Shown here: one piece after another, positions 34,967 to 44,164 of the stretch | Position numbering within the stretch: position 1 is the stretch's first letter | Layout: each line of letters starts with the position of its first letter | Assembly (NCBI GenBank): GCA_965243635.1 | Contig: OZ251574.1 | Coordinates: forward strand, 3,844,001-3,908,000 | DNA from: Rs1 sp000416275 | GTDB lineage: Bacteria; Pseudomonadota; Gammaproteobacteria; Pseudomonadales; Balneatricaceae | DNA: 64,000 nucleotides | Direction: 5' to 3' | Made by a program: the position numbers and the translations under genes | Notes under the pieces: model-generated | Seen by the model: the letters and a program-made list of their open reading frames with translations, nothing else | The model's database searches: none | What the model was told of the DNA's origin: nothing

Positions 34967-37639
34967 CTATTGGGCGCGACGGCGCAGTTTATGCATTTCA
35001 TGCATACGGACGCGCTCGCGATAATGCTCTTTAGTTTGCGGGCGAATCACCGATCGATCGTCGTCTAATAAGTCCCCATTGAGATGGGTGGCCACGGTCT
35101 CTGCAGTCGCCATCATGCACTCTAGCGCATTTTTAGGATCTAGTGGCTCATCCATAGACATGAAGAAAGAAACGCCAGGGGTGGATGTTTCGTCCATTGT
35201 TTCGATATCAAAGGTACCTGGTTTAATAGCATTGGCCATACTGAATTGTATGGCGCCTTCGGCTTTTCCATCTTCAAATCGATGGAAAACTTCCATATCG
35301 CCGAACTCCATTCCACAAGCTTGTACTACTTTTTTTAGTGCCGCACCGTTTAGGTACTGGTTTTTAGCGACCACAGTCACTATTAATACCACATTTGGGT
35401 CATCGACATTGGCTATCGATTTTCTGGACTTGGAGGTCACTTTTTTAACTGAGTCATTAACCGCGGTGTTCGCTTCCGGTTTAACCTCAGTAGTAGCGAG
35501 TTCTTGAAATAAACTTTTCTGACTTTCGTGGCTTAATTCGACCGCATTGACAGATAGCCGCTCTTCATCAACACCATTCAAACCCTCTATTGGATGAGCG
35601 TCATCAATATCTTTAAAGCCGTCCATTAGAGGGTCAAAGTCTGAGCGACTGCTCCCTTTATCATTTAACTCATAATCTTGCTCTAACGCAGTAAAGCCTA
35701 AATCATTCGCATGATCAATCCCATCATCCCCGTCAACTTGTCGGGCTACTTCAGCTCTAGATTGAGAGTCTTGCTGTTGCTTAACTTGCTCGGTAAAGCT
35801 ATCTATCGATAGCAAATCATCTTGAACTGCTCTATCAGCTAAGAGAGGATCCACTGCTAAATCAGCATCCTCAGCTGTTTTCTCAGCCTTTGATGATGCT
35901 TGGCTCGCATCCATTTGCCGATTCATTTTTAAAATTTCAGTAATAGGCATATCCAACTCATGTGCTACTGACTGACTATCTTCTGCTAAGTCTTGCTCAA
36001 ACTGATCGACCAGTTCCTCTGAGGCTTTAGCGTCTACAAATGAATCCATCAGTGGGTCAGCATCTATTTCAAAGCTATCTTTTTTAGCAGGCCCTTCGAT
36101 CGATAGATCATTTTGCTCTTGGCTTGGTGCTGTTGTGGATGATGTGTATTGCTGATGCATGGCCGACTGCTCTTGTACCGAGGGCTCCAATAGTAGATCT
36201 TCTATTTTCAGATCTGCTATTTTTAAACCTTCTAGGCCTAACTCTTCCAACGCTATATCTTCTAGATTTACCTCATCATCAATAACGCGGGTCAATTCTA
36301 TATTTTCTGACTTAGATGGCTGATCTACTGTAGTTATAAAATTTGCTGGCTGTTCTGAATTTATACCAGACTGCTCTTCAGATAGTTCGAGTAATTTAGC
36401 TTTCAGTTGATCAATTTCATGCTGTTTGGCACTCAACTCGTCAGTCAATTCTGTTGCGCCTGGCGGCTCTAAGTCTGTGGTGATATTCAACGAGTTTTCG
36501 CCGCCACTCAAATTGGCGATATTTACTGCGAGTTCATTTTTTTCAGCGCCATCATCATTAGTTTCAATATGAGAATGATCACTTTCTCTCTCTGCTAATA
36601 ATTGCTCAAATTTATCAAGCTCCATCTCTCGGCCCGATTTATGCAAATTATCGATTGTGCTGCTGAGCATTTCATCAAAATCAGCCTCTGCTACAGTTTG
36701 ATTTTGCACTACAGAGTCAGATGTTGCAGGTTGCTTTTTAAAATGATTACTTTTTAAAATAGCTGGCACGATTAAGCTATCATCATCTAAGTTCGAATCA
36801 TCAACTTGCCGAAGCGGAGCAGTTAAATTTGAATCTAGCTGAGTGGCTACTTCTAGCATTTCAGTTGCTGAAATTTGCTTGCCAGAAACTGTATGGGGGA
36901 GGTCATAAGAACTTAGTTTATCAGCTTCTGAATAGCGCTCTTTTACGTCAATTTGATGTTTAGGAGTTGCCAGTGCTGTTGGTTTTTGTACTGTATATTC
37001 TGTTAATTCAGGCGCCTGTAGAGCAGAATCTTTTTTTATAGCTATACAATCATCAAGAACCAATGTTTGATCCGATGTAGCAGTTGAAGTGTTAGAGGGT
37101 TCATTTACACTGGTATTATAGCCTAACTGATGTTCATTACTGTCGAGTGCGGTGTTATCAATACTGAGATCATTAACCTCGGTACTGGCGCGATCCTCAG
37201 AGGCAGGAAATGCTAAGCTAGCAGATGCTCCAGAGGCCACTGCCGGTGTTTGAGACGTAGAATCCAGAACTTGACTGGCAGTCAATTCGGCACTCTTTTC
37301 TACAGCGCTGTTACGCGATTGATAACTGTCGCCAGCTACTTTACTCTGTACTTGAGTGGTGGTTTTTTGGCTTTTTAGCGGCGCAGTCGTATGCTGCTTA
37401 TTACTCGCTTGCGCTGAGTTAGCAGAGTTTTTCTTATTATCTTTAGGGACAAATACCCGAGCGGTGCCTATCGGCAGCTCTGGATTATAACAATCATCCC
37501 CCAAATCAGAGAGTTTCTCATCTATATCTATTTTAAGTGAGTTACTCTGAGCGCGCATTCGACGCCACCCATCAACAACAATCAATACTATGACTATTAT
37601 TGCACCCACTATCAACCATTCACGTAAACCTATATCCAT
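34967..37639 (-). CDS. zipA: Cell-division protein ZipA with a very long linker
   Basis: ZipA tethers FtsZ to the inner membrane. An N-terminal transmembrane helix (about 6-25: LREWLIVGAIIVIVLIVVDG) and a basic patch are standard. The C-terminal FtsZ-binding domain (about 745-875) shows VVLIVTVVAKNQYLNGAALK, FGDMEVFHRF and PGVSFFMSMDEP. At 890 residues it is far longer than E. coli ZipA (328). The extra length is an acidic Ser/Asp/Glu/Gln-rich linker of about 700 residues without an evident fold. It sits upstream of ligA as usual, but behind ccmI rather than smc. Confidence 0.9.
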   Translation of the reverse strand: MDIGLREWLIVGAIIVIVLIVVDGWRRMRAQSNSLKIDIDEKLSDLGDDCYNPELPIGTARVFVPKDNKKNSANSAQASNKQHTTAPLKSQKTTTQVQSKVAGDSYQSRNSAVEKSAELTASQVLDSTSQTPAVASGASASLAFPASEDRASTEVNDLSIDNTALDSNEHQLGYNTSVNEPSNTSTATSDQTLVLDDCIAIKKDSALQAPELTEYTVQKPTALATPKHQIDVKERYSEADKLSSYDLPHTVSGKQISATEMLEVATQLDSNLTAPLRQVDDSNLDDDSLIVPAILKSNHFKKQPATSDSVVQNQTVAEADFDEMLSSTIDNLHKSGREMELDKFEQLLAERESDHSHIETNDDGAEKNELAVNIANLSGGENSLNITTDLEPPGATELTDELSAKQHEIDQLKAKLLELSEEQSGINSEQPANFITTVDQPSKSENIELTRVIDDEVNLEDIALEELGLEGLKIADLKIEDLLLEPSVQEQSAMHQQYTSSTTAPSQEQNDLSIEGPAKKDSFEIDADPLMDSFVDAKASEELVDQFEQDLAEDSQSVAHELDMPITEILKMNRQMDASQASSKAEKTAEDADLAVDPLLADRAVQDDLLSIDSFTEQVKQQQDSQSRAEVARQVDGDDGIDHANDLGFTALEQDYELNDKGSSRSDFDPLMDGFKDIDDAHPIEGLNGVDEERLSVNAVELSHESQKSLFQELATTEVKPEANTAVNDSVKKVTSKSRKSIANVDDPNVVLIVTVVAKNQYLNGAALKKVVQACGMEFGDMEVFHRFEDGKAEGAIQFSMANAIKPGTFDIETMDETSTPGVSFFMSMDEPLDPKNALECMMATAETVATHLNGDLLDDDRSVIRPQTKEHYRERVRMHEMHKLRRRAQ

Positions 37640-37695
37640 CGATTGATATCACCAGCTAAACTTGCAAATTTATATGAATATAAAACAAAGTGTAT

Positions 37696-38958
37696 CTATT
37701 CAACAACTTTATTTATCAACAACTTAAAGGTATCTGTTGTTTCTGATACTTTTACGACTAAAACCTCGGACTGATAATCACCTTTTTGTGACTGAGGCTG
37801 ACCACTGAGGGAGATTCTAGCACTAACTTCAACCTTTTTCTGCAAAGAAATTTTAGCAGTAGGCATCATCGCTAAACTATCGTCTAAAACTATCCGTTTT
37901 GGCAGTTCAGACACCTTCATTTTCACTGCTGCTAAAGGAATTTTCCCACCGATGGGCCGGGCAAAGACAAACAATATGGCATCGGGGGCTAAACTATTTT
38001 TCAGTGCCGCTGTTATCTCGACATCAACAATCACCTTTAGTTTATTTTTAATCATACTTTTCGACTCTTTAACGGCAATTCCCAATGCGGCTAATTCACT
38101 TTCAGCTTTTGCTATACCCGATTTTAGTGCCGCAGCTGCGTTCGGCTCTGCACTTCCTAGAGATTGCCGCCAAAAATCAATCGCCCGCTGATAATTTTGT
38201 TGCTCAAATGCCTCAATACCCAGCAAACCTAACGAGACAACTTCACTACTATCGATAGCCAAGGCTTTTGCTATCTGTACTTTTACTTTTTCGGTCACTC
38301 TATTATCAATAAAGAACAGGGCCTGAGCATATTGACCAATCACACTGGGATATTGCGGCGACTGCTCTGGCAAATATTCCAGTACCTGAATAAAAGCTTG
38401 CGCTCCTTTAGAAAATTGGTTGGTACCCATATATGCGCCAGCTAGCATATACCACCCTTCTGCATTTTCAGGGTTGCGCTGTAATTCAGACTCTAACAGT
38501 CCAATTGCCTGCTCTGCGGTGGGCTTTTCGCCGGTGGGTAATTGATGCGAGTTATTTTTATTCTCCACCCACAGTAGCTCTTCTGCGCTGCCGTACTTTG
38601 CATATAACCCCAGTGCAAGTATCGGCAGCGAAACACAGATAGTAATGACTAACAGCAACTGAGATCTGCTATTTTTTTGGCCAAGGCTGATTATTTCATC
38701 CGCCGCCAACTCTTCTGTCGTAGCGTCTGATAATAAGTTTTTCTCCAACTCTAATTTTAGTTCAGCAAAGCTTTGATCATTTAGTAAGTTTTGATCTCTC
38801 TCCTGCTGCAACTCAGCCAAACGCTGTTTGAACATATGAATATTTTCTTGCTGGCGATTAACCGCCGCAGAAGCCCTATGCCTTTTGAACAGTGGCCAGC
38901 AGATAAATGACATTGCCAACAAGGTTAATAAAATAATTCCAAGCCATAGTTCAATCAT
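37696..38958 (-). CDS. ccmI: Cytochrome c biogenesis protein CcmI
   Basis: 420 residues. CcmI is the apocytochrome-c chaperone of System I. Two transmembrane helices (about 3-22 and 100-120) enclose a cytoplasmic leucine-zipper-like segment. Periplasmic TPR repeats run at about 150-290 (PENAEGWYMLAGAYMGTNQF, VSLGLLGIEAFEQQNYQRAI). A C-terminal domain (about 305-420) resembles the CcmI/CycH C-terminal substrate-binding part. The 5' end overlaps ccmH by 8 bp. It is the last ccm gene, 56 bp before zipA. Confidence 0.92.
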   Translation of the reverse strand: MIELWLGIILLTLLAMSFICWPLFKRHRASAAVNRQQENIHMFKQRLAELQQERDQNLLNDQSFAELKLELEKNLLSDATTEELAADEIISLGQKNSRSQLLLVITICVSLPILALGLYAKYGSAEELLWVENKNNSHQLPTGEKPTAEQAIGLLESELQRNPENAEGWYMLAGAYMGTNQFSKGAQAFIQVLEYLPEQSPQYPSVIGQYAQALFFIDNRVTEKVKVQIAKALAIDSSEVVSLGLLGIEAFEQQNYQRAIDFWRQSLGSAEPNAAAALKSGIAKAESELAALGIAVKESKSMIKNKLKVIVDVEITAALKNSLAPDAILFVFARPIGGKIPLAAVKMKVSELPKRIVLDDSLAMMPTAKISLQKKVEVSARISLSGQPQSQKGDYQSEVLVVKVSETTDTFKLLINKVVE

Positions 38959-39442
38959 TTTTACTACCTAATAGATCTTGCATTTTTTGCCGGTGAGCAG
39001 CGGTTTCTTCATGCTTAGCCGACTTATTATCGACTTGATTATCCGTTGCTTTTTCAGCGCTTACTGAAGTTTTTCTACTCATCATAAACACCACCAAAAA
39101 ACCAATGAATAACAGTGCGAACGGCCCGTACCACAGCATATATGTCGATGAGTTTAGCGATGGTTTATAAAGTACGAATTCGCCATAACGATCAACCATA
39201 AAGGTTTTAATTTGCGCACTGCTCTGCCCTGAAAGCACCATACGATGCAGCTCTCTACGCAAATCTAAAGCAATCGCTGAATTTGAACCGGCTAAGTTCT
39301 GGTTTTGACATTTAGGACAGCGCAGTTCTTCACTCAATTGGCGAAACATCTGACGCTCGCTGTCACTGCTAAATTCAAAGGTATCAATTGCAGCAAAGAC
39401 ACTAAACGATAATATAGCTAGACTTATAGTTAACCATTTCAT
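38951..39442 (-). CDS. ccmH: Cytochrome c biogenesis protein CcmH
   Basis: 163 residues: signal peptide (1-18), periplasmic three-helix domain with the redox motif LRCPKCQNQNLAGSN, and one transmembrane helix at about 103-122, followed by a cytoplasmic tail. CcmH reduces apocytochrome CxxCH cysteines together with CcmG before haem ligation. It is the short single-domain CcmH type, with CcmI as a separate gene. It overlaps ccmG by 4 bp and ccmI by 8 bp. Confidence 0.95.
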   Translation of the reverse strand: MKWLTISLAILSFSVFAAIDTFEFSSDSERQMFRQLSEELRCPKCQNQNLAGSNSAIALDLRRELHRMVLSGQSSAQIKTFMVDRYGEFVLYKPSLNSSTYMLWYGPFALLFIGFLVVFMMSRKTSVSAEKATDNQVDNKSAKHEETAAHRQKMQDLLGSKND

Positions 39443-39987
39443 GATTTTTTAGGGCTCCAACCTAACGCCTGCATTTTGGCTTTTATATCCACCCACACTC
39501 TAGCGTTGACCTCTCCTACATGTCGATATCGGATAATAGCTTGCGCGTCAACAATGTATGTTTCAGGCGCGCCATACACACCAAGATCCAAACCTAAACT
39601 GCCCTGCTCATCATAGAGATTAAAAATATAGGGGTCACGATAGCGCTTTAACCACTGACTGGCCTTGCTGCGCTGATCCTTGTAGTTTATACCTATAATT
39701 TCTACACCCTCTGTCTGTGCCAACTTATTTAAAAAACTGTGTTCTTGCTTACAGGTAGGGCACCATGTTGCCCACACATTGACCAAGCGTACTGCGCCTG
39801 TTAAAGAGGCCTCGGTCAGCACTTCATTAGCATTTCTAATCGTCGCTAGGCTAAATGCAGGAAATGGCTTACCAATTTTTGCCGAGGGGAGCTCAGTCGG
39901 ATTTAACGACAGTCCCTTGACGAACAAAAAACCCAAAACAATACAAATAACCAAGGGGATAAACAATAGTACTCGACGCATACTCAT
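39439..39987 (-). CDS. ccmG: Thiol:disulfide interchange protein CcmG (DsbE)
   Basis: 182-residue membrane-anchored thioredoxin-like protein. The N-terminal anchor is at about 5-25 and the active site is WATWCPTCKQEH. YGAPETYIVDAQAIIRYRHVG holds the cis-proline and the GxPETF-like signature of CcmG. It keeps apocytochrome c reduced, with electrons from DsbD. It overlaps ccmH and starts 26 bp after the ccmF stop. Confidence 0.95.
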   Translation of the reverse strand: MSMRRVLLFIPLVICIVLGFLFVKGLSLNPTELPSAKIGKPFPAFSLATIRNANEVLTEASLTGAVRLVNVWATWCPTCKQEHSFLNKLAQTEGVEIIGINYKDQRSKASQWLKRYRDPYIFNLYDEQGSLGLDLGVYGAPETYIVDAQAIIRYRHVGEVNARVWVDIKAKMQALGWSPKKS

Positions 39988-40013
39988 AGCTGTTAACTCT
40001 TTATCTGATCAAT

Positions 40014-41969
40014 TTAAGCGGTGACAGGCAGCGCTGATTTTCTAATTTTATAGCGACGATCGAAGACTGTTAACATCCCAGCAAACATCATCAATACACC
40101 GCCAAACCACACCCAGCGCATAAAGGGCTTGTATTGTAATCTTACCGCCCATGCTCCATCGGCTAAGGGCTCGCCAAGTGCCACAAACACGTCGGCAAAC
40201 AATCCAGCATTAATATCCGCCTCAGTCATCATGCTTCCTCTCGCCGGGTAGAATCGTTTTTCTGGATGCATAGTGGCAAAGAACTGATTGTTTTTCAGCA
40301 CTTCAATCGTTCCCATATCTGCACTGTAATTAGGCCCTGATATTTTTTCAGCACCTTGAAATTCAAAGCTGTACTCGGCTAATGTAACGATATCACCAGG
40401 TACCATACGAATATCTCGCTCCTCACTATAAGTGGCGACTAGTGCCACACCGACCATAGTGACAACCACCCCTAAGTGGGCAATTTGCATCGCCCAGTAA
40501 CTGGGAGACAGCTTACTGAGCCCAACTAATTTATCCGCTTTGTTGGATACTTTACTGAACGCATCGAGGATTAAACTAAACACTACCCAAAATGCCAACA
40601 CTAGGGCTAACGTCGCTTTAAAAGCTAACTCTTGGTTAAATAGATAAGCGGCGCTAATCCCGACGGCGATGGCCAGAAAAAAGGAGGGAAGCAATTGTTT
40701 AAGCAGCTTTCTCGGACTACTTTTTTTCCAGCGAAGTAGAATTCCTATGCCCATAAAGAAGGCCAATAGCAGACTAAAGGGGACAAATAGTAAATTAAAA
40801 TACGGTGGGCCCACCGACATTTTCCCACCGCCCAAGGCATCGATAATCAATGGGTACAAAGTGCCAATTAACACCATACTACAAATAATAACCAGCACCA
40901 CATTATTGATTAGAATTAAGGTTTCGCGGGAGAGTAATTCGAAATTTGATTCACTTTTAACGTCGTAGGCTTTAATTGCATACAGCAGTAGAGAACCCCC
41001 TACCGTGATTGCCAAAAGAACTAGGATAAACAATCCTCGTTCGGGATCTGCGGCAAAAGAATGCACGGAGGTTAGCACCCCTGAGCGCACTAAAAAAGTT
41101 CCGAGTAAACTCAGCGAAAAAGTAAATATTGCCAGCAGCAAAGTCCAGCTTTTAAAAAGCCCACGTTTTTCCGTTACCGCCAGGGAGTGCACTAGTGCGG
41201 TACCCATCAACCACGGCATAAAAGAAGCGTTTTCCACTGGGTCCCAAAACCACCAACCACCCCAGCCAAGTTCGTAGTATGCCCACCAGCTACCCAAGGT
41301 AATACCTATGGTTAAGAATGCCCAGGCGAGATTGGTCCAAGGCCGTGTCCAACGCGACCAGGCCACGTCTAACTTACCACTTAAGAGCGCGGCGATAGCA
41401 AAGGCAAAGGCCACCGAAAAGCCCACATAACCCATATACAAAAGCGGTGGATGAATGATCAGCCCAATGTCTTGTAGCAGCGGGTTTAAATCGGCACCTT
41501 CCAAAGGCGTATTGACCAGCAGGCGCTCAAACGGGCTAGAGGTTATTAGCGTAAAAGAAATAAAACCTACTCCGACCATACCCAGCACAGCCAAGACCCG
41601 CGCCATGATATCGGTAGGCAGGCCATCAGATTTAATGGCGACCGCAAAAATCCAACCGCTGAGAATAAAGACCCAGAGTAGCAGCGACCCTTCATGCCCA
41701 CCCCACACGGCACTTAGTTTATAATAAACCGGTAGCGCACTATTTGAATTTCCCGCTACATATTTGACGCTAAAATCATCAGTTGCGAAAGCGTAAGCCA
41801 AACAGAAGATACTGATGAGCATAAACAAAAACAGAGACTTTGCTAAAGGCTTGGCAAAGCTCATTAAAAACAGGCTACCTTTACTGGCGCCAACCATAGG
41901 TATAACGGCTAAAAAGGCAGCCATTATCATCGCTAAAATCAACGAGTACTGGCCTAGTTCAGGTATCAT
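40014..41969 (-). CDS. ccmF: Haem lyase subunit CcmF
   Basis: 651-residue polytopic membrane protein of the cytochrome c synthase complex. The tryptophan-rich WWD haem-handling motif is GWGGWWFWDPVENASFMPWL (about 232-251). Conserved histidines appear in VWGGHEGSLLLW and IHPPLLYMGYVG. About 14-15 hydrophobic helices are present. It accepts haem from holo-CcmE and attaches it to apocytochrome c. The start overlaps the ccmE stop by 4 bp. Confidence 0.97.
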   Translation of the reverse strand: MIPELGQYSLILAMIMAAFLAVIPMVGASKGSLFLMSFAKPLAKSLFLFMLISIFCLAYAFATDDFSVKYVAGNSNSALPVYYKLSAVWGGHEGSLLLWVFILSGWIFAVAIKSDGLPTDIMARVLAVLGMVGVGFISFTLITSSPFERLLVNTPLEGADLNPLLQDIGLIIHPPLLYMGYVGFSVAFAFAIAALLSGKLDVAWSRWTRPWTNLAWAFLTIGITLGSWWAYYELGWGGWWFWDPVENASFMPWLMGTALVHSLAVTEKRGLFKSWTLLLAIFTFSLSLLGTFLVRSGVLTSVHSFAADPERGLFILVLLAITVGGSLLLYAIKAYDVKSESNFELLSRETLILINNVVLVIICSMVLIGTLYPLIIDALGGGKMSVGPPYFNLLFVPFSLLLAFFMGIGILLRWKKSSPRKLLKQLLPSFFLAIAVGISAAYLFNQELAFKATLALVLAFWVVFSLILDAFSKVSNKADKLVGLSKLSPSYWAMQIAHLGVVVTMVGVALVATYSEERDIRMVPGDIVTLAEYSFEFQGAEKISGPNYSADMGTIEVLKNNQFFATMHPEKRFYPARGSMMTEADINAGLFADVFVALGEPLADGAWAVRLQYKPFMRWVWFGGVLMMFAGMLTVFDRRYKIRKSALPVTA

Positions 41970-42415
41970 TGTTTATTACCTTCTTGATCGTAGCCGGTTT
42001 TATCTAAGGCATCTTGTACTTCGGGGGGCATATATTTTTCATCGTGTTTGGCTAGCACTTCAACCGCTTGAAAAACACCGTTTTGATCCATTTCTCCCTG
42101 TGCGACAATCCCCTGCCCTTCACGAAACAAATCGGGCAAGATCCCCTCGTAGTTAACAATCACGGTCTGCAAATAATCAGTGATAGCAAATTCAATTTTA
42201 AGACTGTTTGGATCGCGTTTAACACTGCCATCAACCACCATCCCGCCCGCTCTTATTCTAGTTCCTACCGGCGCTTCTCCATTAGCTATCTGCTGAGGGG
42301 AGAAAAATAAATTAATATTTTGACTCAACGCATACACCGTTAAGGCAACGGCTATTGCCGCACCAAATACGACAAATAAAACCAGTATCAATCGCTGTTT
42401 TCTTTTGGGTGTCAT
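41966..42415 (-). CDS. ccmE: Periplasmic haem chaperone CcmE
   Basis: 149 residues. An N-terminal anchor (about 9-30) precedes an OB-fold domain. The covalent haem ligand is H124 in VLAKHDEKYMPPE, with Y128 following. The spacing matches the H130/Y134 pair of E. coli. It carries haem from CcmABCD to CcmF. The start codon overlaps the ccmD stop, and the end overlaps ccmF by 4 bp. Confidence 0.96.
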   Translation of the reverse strand: MTPKRKQRLILVLFVVFGAAIAVALTVYALSQNINLFFSPQQIANGEAPVGTRIRAGGMVVDGSVKRDPNSLKIEFAITDYLQTVIVNYEGILPDLFREGQGIVAQGEMDQNGVFQAVEVLAKHDEKYMPPEVQDALDKTGYDQEGNKQ

Positions 42416-42591
42416 TGACTACGATTCTCGTGTTGATATTTCTTATTAAGGGCTATAAATATTTTTTTCTGATTCAACCAAGGCTGAACCAAATTAAAGC
42501 CGATCACTAAAATTGCAATGGCGAAACTAAGCCAGACATACAAGCCGTGACCACCCATCTCAAAAAAAGCTACCAAAGATCCAAACTGCAT
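42412..42591 (-). CDS. ccmD: Haem exporter accessory protein CcmD
   Basis: A 59-residue protein read on the minus strand from ATG at 42591 to TGA at 42412. It starts MQFGSLVAFFEMGGHGLYVW, has one transmembrane helix (WLSFAIAILVIGFNLVQPW) and a basic tail. The F-x-M-GG-HG-x-YVW block is the CcmD signature. It releases holo-CcmE from CcmC. The stop overlaps the ccmE start (ATGA), and 12 bp separate it from ccmC. Confidence 0.93.
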   Translation of the reverse strand: MQFGSLVAFFEMGGHGLYVWLSFAIAILVIGFNLVQPWLNQKKIFIALNKKYQHENRSQ

Positions 42592-42603
42592 TAAAATCTC
42601 ACC

Positions 42604-43374
42604 TTATCTATCAATTTCTGTGACTAGTTTTTTCACCCAGGCGGTTCTTTTTTCACGCGTTAGAATTTCATTTCGCAATCTGACAATCATCGCTGTCGCA
42701 AAAAAACAGTAAAAGCCAACCACCATCACCAACAGCGGTAGCCACATTTCTATTGGCATAGCGGGCTTTTCAGTCAAGGTAAATGTCGCAGGCTGGTGCA
42801 GCGTATTCCACCAATCCACTGAATATTTAATAATCGGAATATTCACCAGCCCTACCAGCGATAAAATAGCGGTTGAACGAGCAGCTGTTTCAGGTTTTTC
42901 CATTGCCGAATAGAGCGCCATAATTCCAAAATATAAAAACAGCAATATTAACATCGATGTCAATCTTGCATCCCATACCCACCAAGAACCCCAGGTAGGC
43001 TTGCCCCATATAGCACCAGTAATCAAAGCCAAGAACGCCATAGAAGCACCGATCGGAGCACATGTGTACGCGACCATGTCAGCTACTTTGATTTTCCAAA
43101 TAATACCGATAGCTCCGGACAGCGCCATCGTTATATAAATAGATTGGGCTAAGATAGCACTGGGAACATGAATATAGATAATTCGAAAACTATTACCTTG
43201 TTGATAATCTTGAGGGGCGAACAACAGCGCCCAAACAAAGCCGGTGACCAACAGGGCAATAGCTAGAGTGGCGAAGAAAGGTAGTAGCGTACCAGTAATT
43301 TGGTAACACCATTTTGGGGATGCCAACTGATAGAACCATTTTGGCAGGACTGGCTGTTTAGCTGTCTTCATCAA
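42604..43374 (-). CDS. ccmC: Haem exporter protein CcmC
   Basis: 256-residue, six-helix membrane protein of the haem-handling family. The WWD motif is PTWGSWWVWDARLTSMLILL, and histidines are present in IIYIHVPSAI and TLHQPATFTL. It loads haem onto CcmE. The length is normal. The first codon overlaps the ccmB stop by 4 bp. Confidence 0.95.
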   Translation of the reverse strand: MMKTAKQPVLPKWFYQLASPKWCYQITGTLLPFFATLAIALLVTGFVWALLFAPQDYQQGNSFRIIYIHVPSAILAQSIYITMALSGAIGIIWKIKVADMVAYTCAPIGASMAFLALITGAIWGKPTWGSWWVWDARLTSMLILLFLYFGIMALYSAMEKPETAARSTAILSLVGLVNIPIIKYSVDWWNTLHQPATFTLTEKPAMPIEMWLPLLVMVVGFYCFFATAMIVRLRNEILTREKRTAWVKKLVTEIDR

Positions 43375-44042
43375 TTACTCACCGATACTCTTAAAGATGC
43401 TGCTATTGCAAAAGGGGCTAATACTATACTCAGCGCCAGTATTGCACCTAAAATAGCCAGATAAGCTGTAACAGGTAAATTCTGCGTAGCACCTTGTACT
43501 GCACTTGCCCCGAAAATTAACACGGGGATATATAAAGGGATGACTAAGAGCGAAATCAGCACTCCGCCTTTTTTGAGCCCCACCGTTAATGCTGAGGCAA
43601 TCGCACCAATTAAACTCAGAGCTGGCGTACCTATTAACAAACTCAGCACTAAAGTAGGAATTGCCTGAGTCGGTAAAAATAACATCACCGCGAGTAACGG
43701 CGCTATAAGGGTTAATGGTAAACCAGTTGTTAGCCAGTGAGCGAGTGCTTTGGCCAACGCAATCATGTAAGTAGATTCCGAACTGAGCATCAACTGCTCT
43801 AGCGTGCCGTCCTCGAAGTCTGCTTTGAATAAATTATCTAGCGATAACAGAGCCGCTAACAAGGCGGAAACCCACAGCACTCCCGGTGCTAATGCAGATA
43901 AAAAATCGGCGGCAGGACTTACACCTAAGGGAAACAGCGTCACAACCATAACGAAAAAAAGCAAAGGATTTAGCAGATCTCCTTTACGCCTGTAGGCCAA
44001 CAGTAAATCTTTATGAAGCTCAGCCCAGAAAACTCTTATCAT
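43371..44042 (-). CDS. ccmB: Haem exporter membrane protein CcmB
   Basis: 223-residue protein with six hydrophobic helices, the permease partner of ATPase CcmA. The family start AELHKDLLLAYRRKGDLLNPLLFF and the DFEDGTLEQLMLS block, which contacts the ATPase, are clear. With CcmA it uses ATP to release holo-CcmE. Unlike in most ccm operons, 122 bp including a strong hairpin separate it from ccmA. Confidence 0.94.
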   Translation of the reverse strand: MIRVFWAELHKDLLLAYRRKGDLLNPLLFFVMVVTLFPLGVSPAADFLSALAPGVLWVSALLAALLSLDNLFKADFEDGTLEQLMLSSESTYMIALAKALAHWLTTGLPLTLIAPLLAVMLFLPTQAIPTLVLSLLIGTPALSLIGAIASALTVGLKKGGVLISLLVIPLYIPVLIFGASAVQGATQNLPVTAYLAILGAILALSIVLAPFAIAASLRVSVSN

Positions 44043-44071
44043 ATATTATCTTAATAATTATTATCTTTTCC

Positions 44072-44095
44072 CCCCTGCGTATCACTACGCAGGGG
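44072..44095. terminator. Perfect 10-bp hairpin between ccmA and ccmB
   Basis: CCCCTGCGTA and TACGCAGGGG flank the loop TCAC. Read in the ccm direction it is followed by a purine-rich stretch rather than a U-tract, so it may attenuate, or act as an RNA-processing or stability element, rather than fully stop transcription. It lies 30 bp upstream of the ccmB start, inside the 122-bp ccmA-ccmB gap. Confidence 0.5.
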
Positions 44096-44164
44096 TTGAA
44101 TTTTATTGTATTTGACATTGCCTGCAGCTAATTTGCAATCTCTATTTAGCCCGACAAAAACAAA

